64,000 bases of DNA from Anseranas semipalmata (taxonomy: Eukaryota; Chordata; Aves; Anseriformes; Anseranatidae), in NCBI GenBank assembly GCA_013399115.1, contig VXAA01006074.1, positions 345,948 to 409,947 on the forward strand, written 5' to 3'. Under the pieces are notes generated by a model that ran no database searches, had not been told where the DNA came from, and saw nothing but the letters and a program-made list of their open reading frames with translations. How positions within the stretch are numbered: the stretch's first letter is position 1; each line of letters opens with the position of its first letter. A program made the translations under genes and the position numbers. This document shows, in pieces, positions 11,584 through 23,018 of this stretch.

Positions 11584-14500
11584 TTGTTCAAAAGTATTTT
11601 TAAAGACTTTGAACACTATTTCTGTAGACACCATTTCTGATCAGGTAGTGGCAAGGGTATGTGTATTGTTTGCGCATTTTTAAGTGGTGTGTGTGCAGGT
11701 GAAAAGATGGACTGCATTTGTTGCATGCATTATTGGTATGAGTAGTAAACATACATAATACCACCTTCCTGGAGGGAGAGCACCAGACTCCTGCAGGTGC
11801 AGCTGCTGGTCTAGACGTGGCTATACAGGCACCGTACTGCCCTCTTTGGAAAAAACAGGGCATGGAATAAATTGAACAGCACCAGAGCATCTTTGCTAGT
11901 GTGAACTACACTCATTACATGCTTTTTCCCTGTTGTGTTACACCAGCAAACCTGCAGTCACAGTGTGTTCCTTAAGCAGGCTTGGCCCAAGCAGCATTAG
12001 ATTCATTGACTTTTACAGCAACTCAGGGCTCTGAGCACTGTAAACTTTTTCTGATATCATGGTTTGGGATCAGCAGGCAGAGATGGAGGTGTAACTAAGT
12101 ATGCAGCACTATTAATGAATCTCATCAAAAGGAGATCACAAAATCCTTGAGCTGCATAAATCTCTAGAGGCTATCTACAGCTAATTTTCTCAGCTGTGTT
12201 GTTTCTCCAAGCTCCCTGTAATAATGAAACAGCACTTATACCTTTTAAACAACATATTGTGTAAATTATAAGTGACATGTAACCCTCCCAGCAAGCCAAG
12301 GAAAATGACAGCATTAAATTCCCAACAGCTATCAGAATATATTAACAATTTTAGAAGAAAATGACTTTTGAGAAGACAAATTTTGAATGAATAAACATGA
12401 ATCTACAAGGTTTCATCAGAGCATGGGATTTATCCGCAGTATTTTGCTTCGGGGTCACATAACTCCATTCAGAGCAGGGCAAAAATACACTTGATTTGTA
12501 AGATATGCATGGTTATGGGGAGTTAATCTCAGCTCTGATCACAAATTTGTCAAAACTCAGCAGCTTTAGCTCAGAAGGGATTTATGTTGGAGTCAAGCTG
12601 AAGAAAGCAGCCCTTGCAAACTGCAAGGGAAAAGATGGAATAATTGAGGATACAGCTTCAGCTAATCTGGCTACAGCATCCTGTCTGTTGCTGCTCCCTT
12701 CTGTGCACTCTACTTGTCAGTGTCATGACGTGACCTTTCCGGAGAGCAGCTTTGGTTCAATAACATGGTCTAAGTCGTAAAAGCCAGTCTGTTTGGGTCT
12801 TCAGCCTGGCAAAGAGACAGCACTAAATGACCTGGCACCCACGAGATGACAGCACAGACAGCAGAGGAGGGCTCCCCATTGGCAACCACACACTCAGCTC
12901 CAGCTGGGATGTTCTGGGCTGCTCCTCTGTTTACTTTTGTAGCTGGCAGTTGACTCCATGTCTCCCTTTCTTAGTGGTGAAGGTGGTTTGGGGGGTTTCA
13001 CACTGCTCCACAGTGGGGCTTGTGGAGCAGCTAGAGGGTCGCTTTGAAAAGACAATGTCACTCACAGCCACGTTGGGGCTGTGAGAGGAGCCGAATTTCA
13101 GGAGGGTACAGATGGTGCTTAAGGCCAATGTAGGTCCCTCAGCCCTGTGCTCTCGGCCTAATGCTGTGTCTCCACGTTGCAGAGCTCCCAGTCTATCCCT
13201 GCAGCTTCTAAGCAATGCAACAAGTCTGCCTGCTGAACCAGCAGCTCTGGGAGAGGACAGTTAGGCAGAAAAAAGGTTTGAGGGCTGCCAAATCTTCAAG
13301 CAGTGGCATGGCATAGAAAGCAGAGGCACTTGGCAATCAGGTGCAGGGAGCAGGCTGGAAAGCTCTGGAGATAACTGGACAGCCTACCAGGAGAGCAAAG
13401 TGCGTGTAAACTGCACAGAAAAGTGGGAAGTACCATGGCTACTGTAATCAATGCAAATGGGTTCCTAGGAAAAGCACAGTTTCGTACAAACAGCCAGATA
13501 AGCGAGGTGATTTACTACGCATGTAGAGGACAAAATGCAGTCCTGGCTGTCAGCACAATTGATAGACCAAGCAGAGACCAAGGAGATTGATGTCTAATTG
13601 ATAGTCACGTCAGAACAAGTGTCATGCAGAACAGGTATTTGTATAAGTGCTGAAAAACTGCATATCCCATATTGGTGTAAGAAATACTCAGAATTAATTG
13701 AAATCTAGACTGAGAAAATATGAGTTTGAAATGCTCTCATTGAAGAAAAAGCTGCAAATGCATGCTATGCTGATTCCACAGAAAGCAATGCTATATAGAG
13801 AGAAACTCGGTGCTCAAATTTACGTATAACTTGTTGGAATAGAAGTGTAAGCTAGCCAGAGCTTTGAAGCAGATATGCCCAAAATAAACATTCCAAGGGA
13901 GAATACAAAGATTTTAAGCTCAAAAAAGTCAGGTTTCATTGGAGCATAAATTCAATTTCTCAACTTCCTCTACAGAGAAAACCCGTAGGACTGAGTCAGG
14001 ATGAATAGAAATCAAAAAGCTTATAAAAAACTTATCTCCCCATCCATTATGTCTTTGCATGGCAGGCCTCTGTTTCCAGTTTGTTTGTTGTTGTTTTTTT
14101 TTTTCAGTCAGTTCAGGGATTTTTTGAATTGCAAGAAACTCTGCCCAAATGAAGGCATTTTCTCTTTCTGTCACTAGTGGGACAGGCAGCACCTGGGGCA
14201 GTGAATAGGGCAGGCATGGACCGCTTTCCAGCCCTAAAGCCAATTGGTATTGATGTTTAACTATGTATTCAAGTTTTTAAGAAGAGGATATGAAAATGTT
14301 GTGGGAGGTGAAATCCAAACTGAGTTAGATTTAACCAGAGATATGCACTTAAAACTCGATTCTCCTGAATGTGGTTATAGAAAAAGGGTAAGCCTCAGGG
14401 ACAGCAATCCTTGGAATATCGCAAATGGAAATGATCTACCTCAAATATTGTAAGAGACGTAGAAAATGTGATACCAAGAAAGCAACAGCAGTCATGGGAC

Positions 14501-14884
14501 TTCAGATCAAAGAAGGTAAATCCAATGACACATCTGTACACTGATGAGATGACCAATGTGAGCTTATCTAGCAGTTAATAAGCATAAATACCTGCAAGAT
14601 GAGCAGTGCAAGCCCTTAATAGCATTTATTACAGTTTGTAGTTTGATGAAGGGAGAAATCCTTCTGGCTCTCCACAACTCCAAAGATTTATGAGGATCAT
14701 TATAAGGCCTGTGAATATAAGGCGTTTGAAAGTGAGAGCTGGAAAATCACTGAGCAAGCAGAAAGAGACAGATGAATACATTTGAAAATTAAGAAAGTTG
14801 GCTACATTCAGAGGAAAAGATGCATGGAAAATGATTTAATAATCAGTTTCTCCCCAGTAACTCTCAAATAAACAAAGTTGCTGT
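11584..14884. other. Intergenic, nothing coding
   Basis: No supported gene. A short run at about 12,000-12,040 (CATTGACTTTTACAGCAACT, then CAGGGCTCTGAGCACT) resembles a common old amniote interspersed repeat. Short frames at 12,505-12,780 (+), 12,931-13,215 (-) and 13,929-14,243 (-) show no recognisable domain. A poly-T run lies near 14,091-14,105. Confidence 0.5.
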
Positions 14885-15690
14885 TGGATAAGAAGAAATA
14901 CCCTCATGTAGATGAACAACTGGTTAAAAGAGAGGAAATGTGGCTGAAATAAGCAGTAAGTTTTCATAGTGAAGGATGATTCTTAATGAAGCCCCAGAGT
15001 GCTCTCTGCTGTGGCCTGTGTTGTTCTGTATGTTCATAAAGGATCTTGAGAAGAGGGTGACTAGGGAAGTGGAAGCATTTGCTGGTGGTGTTAAGCTTTC
15101 AGGGTAGTTAAGATGAAGGCTGATTGTGAAAAACTGCAGAAGAACCTTGTAGAATGGGCAATAAATGGCAGCTAAATTTCAGTGAAGGTACATGTAAAAG
15201 CATTTTAAACAAACTCAGCTTTACATGCAGAGTGATGGGCTCTGACTTGACTGTTCTCTCTTTGAAAGAACTCACAGTTACAGTGGGCATTATTAAAGCT
15301 GCTTCCACACACAGTCTTGTTATAAATCAGGTATTATTGATTTTTAGAGGAGGAACAGAGAACCAAACAGTCAACTAGGAAAGTCCTTCTGCATCCATAT
15401 CTTCAATCTTGTAACTTGTGTTGCTCACCCCAACTCAAAATGTGAACAAGGAAAGGTGCAAAGGATAATAAAAAGGGTGATCAAGGGATAACCGTGCTTC
15501 TGCATAAGGAACAGCTGAGTACATGTGGACTCCTCACCTTGGGAAAGAGATGACTGAGGAGGATATGACAAGCATCTTTAAAATCTCAAGTGGTAGAGAG
15601 AATGTGGCTGCACAGTGGCTTTATTTCCAACTCAAGAGCTGAAAGGTTTGGGGTGAACCCAGCAGGGAGAGCTTTGCACCGAAGTTGAAC
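14885..15690 (+). mobile_element. Old CR1/L3-type LINE relic
   Basis: The + strand frames give scattered but ordered CR1-type reverse-transcriptase words: a degenerate FI(N/K)DLEKRVTREVEAFAGG segment near 15,040-15,100, then KLQKNLVEWANKWQLNFSEG near 15,130-15,195. Farther on comes CACCTTGGGAAAGAGATGAC, then GAGGAGGATATGACAAGCAT (about 15,535-15,575), matching the pre-3' UTR region of such LINEs. Many frameshifts and no tail: much older than the tailed CR1 copies here. Confidence 0.75.
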
Positions 15691-18600
15691 TGTGAAACTT
15701 GCTGGTAGCTCCTGGTTTATTTCCAGGCTTGCTCCATGCAGGGTCTTTCTATATTAATTCCTACCTCTTGCCTCAAAGCCCTGGCCAAGGATCCCCTACA
15801 TGTTCCCTGGGGACTCCAGCCAGCATAGCCAGAATAGGAAAGAGCAGAAATGTTCTGATATATACCAATAACAAGCCCAGCTTCCTAATACAGATGGTAA
15901 CTGCTCCTTTCATTACAATGTGCATTTCTCAAGATCTGGACTTGAAAGCCAAGTGACCTGTGCTCACAGAAAATAAATGATCAAGGCAATCCCAAAGGGA
16001 CCAATAAAAGCCTACACGTCAAAGCATGGCAGCAAAGTACTCCTCACATTCACTATCCCTTTGTCATTCCTTCTCTCACAATGAACACAGGTAGTATCTG
16101 AATGTTGACATCCAGAAAGTTATTTAACTCCCCGTCTCCCCCACAAAAGTGCCAGGAAACATTGTTTTCTCTTTTCCTAGAGTGCTCCATGTATTATTGT
16201 AGGGTTCCATCCCAAACACATACACCTCACAGCATGGGAAATTAAATCATCTATTGTTCCCATAGCAACAGGAAGCACTAGGAAACTCAGGGAATTCAGA
16301 TGATGCCTTCTAAGGGCTTAGTCCTCAGCTTGGGAGTGAGCATCTCGGATAAATTCCTTGTGTTGGAAAGATCTCTAATAAATTCAAAGTCATCCCTTTG
16401 ACGGGCAAACAGCAAGTTACCCAACTCATTGGGTATTGGCTCCAAACTATTTTGGTGTTTTAGGTACAGCTCTGATAACCTTTAACTGCAATCTATATGA
16501 AGGTGATTCAGAGTTGCACATTAGTTCAGTATCTTCTTTTCCTAAAAAAAAATAAATAAATAAAAATAAAAAGTCATGAAAAATAAATAAATAAATTCAG
16601 TTTAGGTACAAGCTGGTATCCAAAACCCACAATAGTTGATTTCACAGATAGCCAGAGGTTTGTACATGTTATCCTAGAGGAATCATTAAGGAAATTATGT
16701 TGCCTATAAAACGTCTGGAGAATATATGTGCTTACATAACCAGAGTACATGCTCTCCCCTAAACTGCTCATTGTTGTTATTAAATACTCTAATTACAGTT
16801 TTGTACTTGCCAGCCAAAAATTTTCATTGACTATCTGTGCAACAGAAATCTTTAAAAATTAACAGTATTCTTCTTGTCCCAGCACCATTGTGAAAGCCAC
16901 ATGCTTAAATGAAAACATTTACCCCATTTTTTAATATGTACCACAAGGCTATATTGGAGTGCTGTAGATATAAAGACAAATGCACAGATAAAGATGGAGG
17001 CCGAGTGTATTTTCTGTAAACAACTGTATAAAGGTAATTAGAACTTTTCTGCACAGAAGAGAGTTGTTTTAGATCAAGAATTCAGGAATGTTGGACTGGA
17101 AAGGTCCTCCAGGGTCAGTTTCTGCAGCTACAGGTAGCTATATAATACAGTATTTCAGAGGAACTTAACAAGCTGACAAAAGAGTCAGCCAGGAGTCAGT
17201 TCAGCTGATCCTGTCATAGGCTCCTAGAGCCATCTGAGTTCGTGGTCTCAGCTGCTGCAACACAAGGGCACAGGTCTGCCAGGTCCATGAGAATATCCCA
17301 GATACTCCAGAGCTCTTCAATGTCATCTGAAACCAGTGTTTAAACAACTGAGATGTGCACTTGGACGTCAGTGCCAGTCTTCGGGAGACTGCAAAAGAGC
17401 TCTGTAACCTCCCATTTAGAGTTAGTGGAGCTCTAGACACTGGAGGCTAGGGCTGAGCTGTTCAGCTTAGGGCTCAGTCTGTTTGCTCAAACCAAGATAT
17501 CTAGCATTTTTTAAGATGCCATACAACATCAGATATGTATTAATGCGGCTCACAGTAAATTCTTGTCTTAGCAGAGGCTATGGCATCTTAAATAGCTGTA
17601 GATCATTTTGGACAACTGAGATGAGTCCTATGTGTATATTTCAGGTGAGCTGAGATGCTAAGTGCTGTTGACTATAATGAGGGCTTAAAAAGCTGTTACC
17701 CATGTAAACACCTACATGTAGATATGTAAACTAGGTATCACTATTTCATACTGAATCTTTCCCTGGGTTTTCAATACCTTGAGGGATCTTCTGTTCCCAC
17801 CCAGCAATAAGTCCTCCTCCCCACACTCTAGTTCCTCAGCAGATCCATCTCCTCTTTCTTCTTTCTATCTGCTCCCTATTTTTCATTATTTTTCCCTAGT
17901 TCCTCCTTCTCCTCTCTTCTTCAAATCCCATTCACAGATTTTTCTCTTTCTGTCTTTGAAATCAGTCTTGCTAACCTGCTTGTCTCCCTTTTCCCCAGAC
18001 AAAGCTGCATCCAGATAAGGTAGCTTCTCCATGTGCAGAAAAAAAAGCATCAGGGAGTCTGTAAGGATACAGGAAAATATCCCTTCCCCTGTTACCCATC
18101 ACTGTAAGGGATGATAGAAGGGGAAGGAGGCAATGCAGCTGCTTAGCATACATGGAAGCTGCATAGATTTATGGAAGTCTAAAATGTGATTAACATTTAC
18201 TGAGCATGAGCAAATGGTGAAAACTTTTTCATATTTGTACATATATTAATGGGAGAGTGAAAAGTTCACACCTGGTGTGAAGGGTACCCCTTAGTAGATT
18301 TGATGTCCTTGCATCAGAATATAAAGGCATTGGAGCTTTTCAAAGAAAAGTAAACTGTTGTTTATACAACAGGGGTTTTTCTTCTTCTTTTTTTTTTTTT
18401 TCCCCCAGTATTGCTGTCAAAGACATATTGACTTAAATTGATCAAAAGCACTCAGCTAACTGGTGGTGCTTCCAGTCTTTTCATATAACAGAGCAACCTC
18501 TTAGCTTCAGTAATATTCAGCACATTACATTTCAGCCCTGACTGAAACTGCAGTAATTCCTATTTATGCAGCGCTGCATCACTTCTCCCAACACTTTATG

Positions 18601-19127
18601 CTGTTCAAGTGGCTGCAGTGCTTCTAAACAAGCTGCAAACCCTTGGCCTGACCCCATCAAGCCACTCCTGACAATGTGGGAATAGATTGCTCTGCACAGT
18701 GGCATTTTACTACCAGTGTAAAACACATTTAGCAGCAGACAGGATCTGAAGTTTTTAAGCCAGCTGTTTATTTGGAGAACTCACAAAATGAAAGGCACAT
18801 CCATCCTTTCAGGTGCTAGGCATTCAATTCAAGGAAGATGAAAAGCTATATAATCCACCAAGTATTGCTTTGAGGAAATTTGTTCTCATATCCCCACTTT
18901 CTTTTAACATGTCATCTTTTCACAAAGTCAGGCTCCTTCATCAGCTTCCAGGTTCTGCATTCAAGTTGCAGAGGTACCAAACTGCAGATGCTATTTATAT
19001 CTGGCGATGACAGCATATTTGAAAGCGACAGCACATTTGACATAATATTGAAAACTGGCATCTTTCCACAGTGTATCCAAGGAATACCCAAAGTAGCCCA
19101 TACTGTTTGCATCATTAGACCAACATA
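15691..19127. other. Intergenic; simple repeats
   Basis: Contains a (TAAA)n tract at 16,543-16,596 and a possible short CR1 relic at about 17,088-17,128 (TTGGACTGGAAAGGTCCTCC on the + strand, i.e. minus-orientation CR1). Also a poly-T/C run at about 18,380-18,405. No gene was seen. Confidence 0.5.
16543..16596. repeat. (TAAA)n microsatellite
   Basis: Interrupted TAAA/AAATA tandem array following a poly-A start. Confidence 0.9.
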
Positions 19128-19945
19128 ATGCCCTAGTCCCACTGAAGTCAATGGTGCTAAGTGATGTCAGCAAGCGGCTGTGCACTTTAGGCACTAATTC
19201 AACAGAGCACTTAAACATCTGCTTATATACCTCATTCCTTGATCAGAAGCCAGAGATAAATTTATACAGAAATATATACTGGAATGTGAATGTATAAAAT
19301 TGCAGCTAATATTGTTGCTCAGCTTACAGGTGGAATCAGGTTCAGGTTTTTCTGCCACAAAATTAGCCCTACTTAAAGACCAGAGTGCTTCAGTGGAAAG
19401 GAATAAATTATTGAACTGCCATCATAAGATTCAATTCGTGGCCTTGGAGCAGAAAAAAAAATCAAGAAATACTAAGTTAATATGATAAATGGATATGTTT
19501 TCTTGTTAGTCATGTTGAACTTATAAATATTTCATTTCTAAATAAGCAAATAGTGTTGGATACAGACATAAATCGGGGTACTTTAGAAGGGATGCATTAA
19601 TTTATTAGAGATCTGGGAAAAGCTTCCTTTATTTAATTAAGTGATAAAGCAATTATAGGAATAATAGGCCATGTGTGCATGTAAATGTAGTACTGTATTA
19701 TCTTGGGTAAACTATAGATGTCATATATACAATAATGAACACATACTTAAGCTGACTATTTTTAACTCCAAGTCCTAGAATTCTGCTATTTCACAAATTA
19801 GGAAAGGAATGAAATAAAACATAAAACATTTATGGAATTTATCGCTGTTAAAATGCTACCCATTAAATTGCTATTAGTTAAACTCATTTAAATTCAGTGG
19901 GATTGTGTTGCCTCACATGAGTGCCAGAGTGACTCACATAAAAAT
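19128..19945. repeat. Fragments of a palindromic amniote repeat
   Basis: At 19,130-19,230 the words GTCCCACTGAAGTCAATGGT and TTCAACAGAGCACTTAAACA occur. At 19,893-19,945 TTCAGTGGGATTGTGTTGCC is followed by CACATGAGTGCC and GTGACTCACAT. These are characteristic words of the old palindromic repeat also suspected at 8388-8460. The sequence between the fragments is unassigned. Likely non-autonomous DNA-transposon fossils; family uncertain. Confidence 0.5.
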
Positions 19946-21785
19946 GTGTCAGTAGTTTCTCTTCAAGGACATCAATACAATGATGGTTTTTTTCTCCCAC
20001 TCATCACAAAAAATAAAAAATAAAAATCAAAGTATCTGTAATCCAGGCACCTCAAGCAATGACCCCTAGCAGAACGGCAGGGTTCATAGGGACAGGAGAT
20101 ATTATGCTTCAGTGCCTGTGGAGCAATAAAGTAGTGCAGTGAAGCCAGGCACATGCCACAGCAGCTAATACAAAAGGGAGCTGTCTCATAAAAACTGGTG
20201 GGAGTCTGTTGAAGGCTACAGACATACCAAAACAAAGTTTGCAATTGTATTGCATGTATTGTCTGATAACTAGAAGTCTGGACACTTTTACTGAAACAAA
20301 CTGAAAATTAACCCAGGTTTATTTCTGAGAGTGCAAGTCTATTCTCAGAGAAAATTAGCTGTCCTACACTAAATCCTCGCTATTTTCTATAAAGCAAGCA
20401 CTAGTTTAATTTAGCATAGCAATGTTTGCAAACTCACACATTGTGAAACTCACAGCTTCCACAGAGGCTGATATTCAAAAGTAAATTCATACCAGCAAGC
20501 TCATAAAAGAGTCGCATTCAGACAGGCAAGGCTTAGGTTAGTTGTATATTTCGTTGCAAGTTTGACATTGAACTCAAGTCTACAGTGCACCTTTAGAGCA
20601 GTTTGAGAGAAGAGACAGCTTAATAGTTCATGGCAAGTCAGTGTGAAGAGAAAGAACATTATATGCAAAAAAAAATTAACCCAGCCCTGAGCTTTTGGAA
20701 GACTGATGTGCCAAACTACTCCCACCAAGGTGCATTTGAGTACAAAAGAGAAGTTTCAGGTCTGGAACATCTATCAGGCATTTAGTTACAGGTTTGCACT
20801 TCTTTTCCTTTGTGTGATTTGGGCACAACAAAAACATGCAAAGTCCTTGTGTTTTGAATCAATGGCACACTTCACATTTTGTCTGACTTTTGAGAACAAT
20901 CAGTGAAGAAGTTCTGACAAATAAATCTCTTAAGTGTTGTGATTTATTCCATTTTTTCCCCAGAACATGTCTGCTTCGAGTCAGACACATCTCCTCTCCA
21001 GCACCATCACCTCTCTCAGATTCAGTCCTTCCCTAGTTCTTGCCTACCTGAGGTCTTCAGCAGCTCTCTCAAAGCATGCTTGGAGCTTCTCTTTATAAAA
21101 CATCTTTAATCCTTCTCTGGGAAACTAAGAAAAACCAACACTTGCCTGGGCCAACCAAGAAAGAGAAGCGGTCCCTTCCACACCTGACAGATTTGCCTTC
21201 ATGCACCTCTCTCAGTACGTTGATTCTGGCTCATTAAAACATGTCGGGGCCCCAGCTAGGCACTGCCTCTTCCTGGCACACTTTTGTCCAAGGCCAGTTC
21301 CCAAACAGAGTTCAGGCATGGCTCGGGAACTAGCATGGGCTGGGGGTCTACCAACAGGTAGCTCAGATGTGGCCACCCTGCACTAGTGGCTTAAGAGAAT
21401 TTAATATCACCGACATGCCCATGGTTCACCTTAGGTACAGAAAACAGACCTTAGCACTTCCGTTGGTATGGACACAGCGTAAGTTTATTGTGGCAAACTC
21501 ACAGTTTGGGGCTTAGATAAGGTCAGGAGCACCATGAAAGCAGCCTGCTCAGAGGTCCCAAAACCACGTAAGTCTTTCAGCATCCTCCAGTGTCACAGGC
21601 TGACAAAACATATCCCCCAGGTCAACAGGGCCCAGCACATCCCTCACCCACACACCACCTCCCCGTGCCCCTCTTCCCCCACACAAGACACATCTCTCTG
21701 TGCACTTTGTGATGTTGGCTACATTGATGGTGCTGCCTCCCCTGAACAGGGGTGCAGTGGGGAGCTCAGCAGCCCCAGTGCCTCT
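19946..21785. other. Intergenic, nothing coding
   Basis: AT-rich to about 20,950, then GC-richer sequence leading into the CR1 at 21,786. Short frames (for example 20,501-20,728 minus) are not convincing. The GC-richer part (about 20,960-21,785) may be an old retroelement, but I cannot name it. Confidence 0.45.
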
Positions 21786-22140
21786 TGTGCAGGAAGAGAC
21801 TGAGGGGAGGCCTCATGGCGGCCTGCAGCTTCCTCATGAGGGGAGTGGAGGGGCAGGCGCTGATCTCTGCTCTCTGGTGACAGCGACAGGACCCGAGGGA
21901 ATGGCATGGAGCTGTGACAGGGGAGGGTCAAGCTGGATATCAGGAAAAGGTTCTTCACCGAGAGGGTGGTCGGGCACTGGCACAGGCTCCCCAGGGCAGT
22001 GGTCACAGCACCGAGCCTGCCAGAGTTTGGACAATGCTCTCAGGCCTGTGGTTTGATTTTTGTGTGGTCCTGTGTGGAGCCAGGACTTGATGATCTTTGT
22101 GGATCCCTTCCCACTAGGGGTATTCTATAGTTCTATGATT
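21786..22140 (+). mobile_element. CR1 LINE 3' end
   Basis: Sense CR1: GAGACTGAGGGGAGGCCTCA, then AGGAAAAGGTTCTTCACCGA, GAGGGTGGTCGGGCACTGG, GGCTCCCCAGGGCAGTGGTC, and a decayed tail TATTCTATAGTTCTATGATT ending at 22,140. This copy retains the block missing from the neighbouring CR1 at 22,703-23,018. Confidence 0.93.
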
Positions 22141-22702
22141 TTAAAAACCCAAATAAAAATTTCAGCTCACTCACATGTGAAATTCTGCTTCCAGGCGACT
22201 TTCATAACTGGGAGTCAGTCCATCTGTTCCCATATAAAAGACGAAAAAGCATGTAAATCAGATTTTTCCCAAAATATGGTTTCTGGAGGGCATAATGTAA
22301 AGCCAGGAGGCTATTTATTACCTTGGCAGTGTCAACACTTTCCCACGCTTGTTTGATACATCCAAATTATTGCATTGCAGTTGATATGCCATTTACTACA
22401 TTATTAAACAGTCACCAATGGACTCAGTGTCAAATCAGACCCACTACATTACCGTGCTTTCTTCTGTTATTGAGTTGAATTCACCTGATTTGGTTTTTAT
22501 GAAACTGTAAAGTTTGGATTCAATTGGCACCTTTGAAGATGTGCAGAGCAGTATATTACACTCAGCATTTCCACAGAAATTCATCTTGGCAGGATTTTTT
22601 AAGGGATTACAATACTTAGGATACTCCAAATACTTACTCATAGCACTGCTCGTGAAGAAAGTTAATAAACATAGCCAAGTCACAGTACAAAAAGGATGTA
22701 AA
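22141..22702. other. Intergenic, nothing recognised
   Basis: AT-rich spacer between two same-orientation CR1 copies. No gene was seen. Confidence 0.5.
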
Positions 22703-23018
22703 ACTGCTGGAGAGTGTCCAGAGGAGGGCGACGAAGATGGTGAAGGGCCTAGAGGGGAAGACGTATGAGGAGCGGCTGAGGTCACTTGGCCTGTTCAGCC
22801 TGGAGAAGAGGAGGCTGAGGGGAGACCTCATCGCTGTCTACAACTTCCTTGCGAGGGGGAGCGGAGGGCCAGGCGCCGACCTATTCTCCTTAATCACCAG
22901 TGATAGAACCCACGGCAATGGTGTCAAGCTGAGGCAGGGGAGGTTTAGGTTGGACATNGATCCTTATGGGTCCCTTCCAACTCGGGATATTCTATGATTC
23001 TATGATTCTATGATTCTA
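22703..23018 (+). mobile_element. CR1 LINE 3' end with N at a deletion junction
   Basis: A clean, young-looking CR1: GAGTGTCCAGAGGAGGGCGA, GCGGCTGAGGTCACTTGGCC, TGTTCAGCCTGGAGAAGAGG, GAGACCTCATCGCTGTCTAC, and a tail of three ATTCTATG units ending at 23,018. At 22,958 a single N joins GGTTGGACAT to GATCCTTATGGGTCCC. In ordinary copies about 170 bases (the TTCACCGAGAGGGTGGTC region) lie between these two words. The missing piece therefore coincides with the N. Confidence 0.95.
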
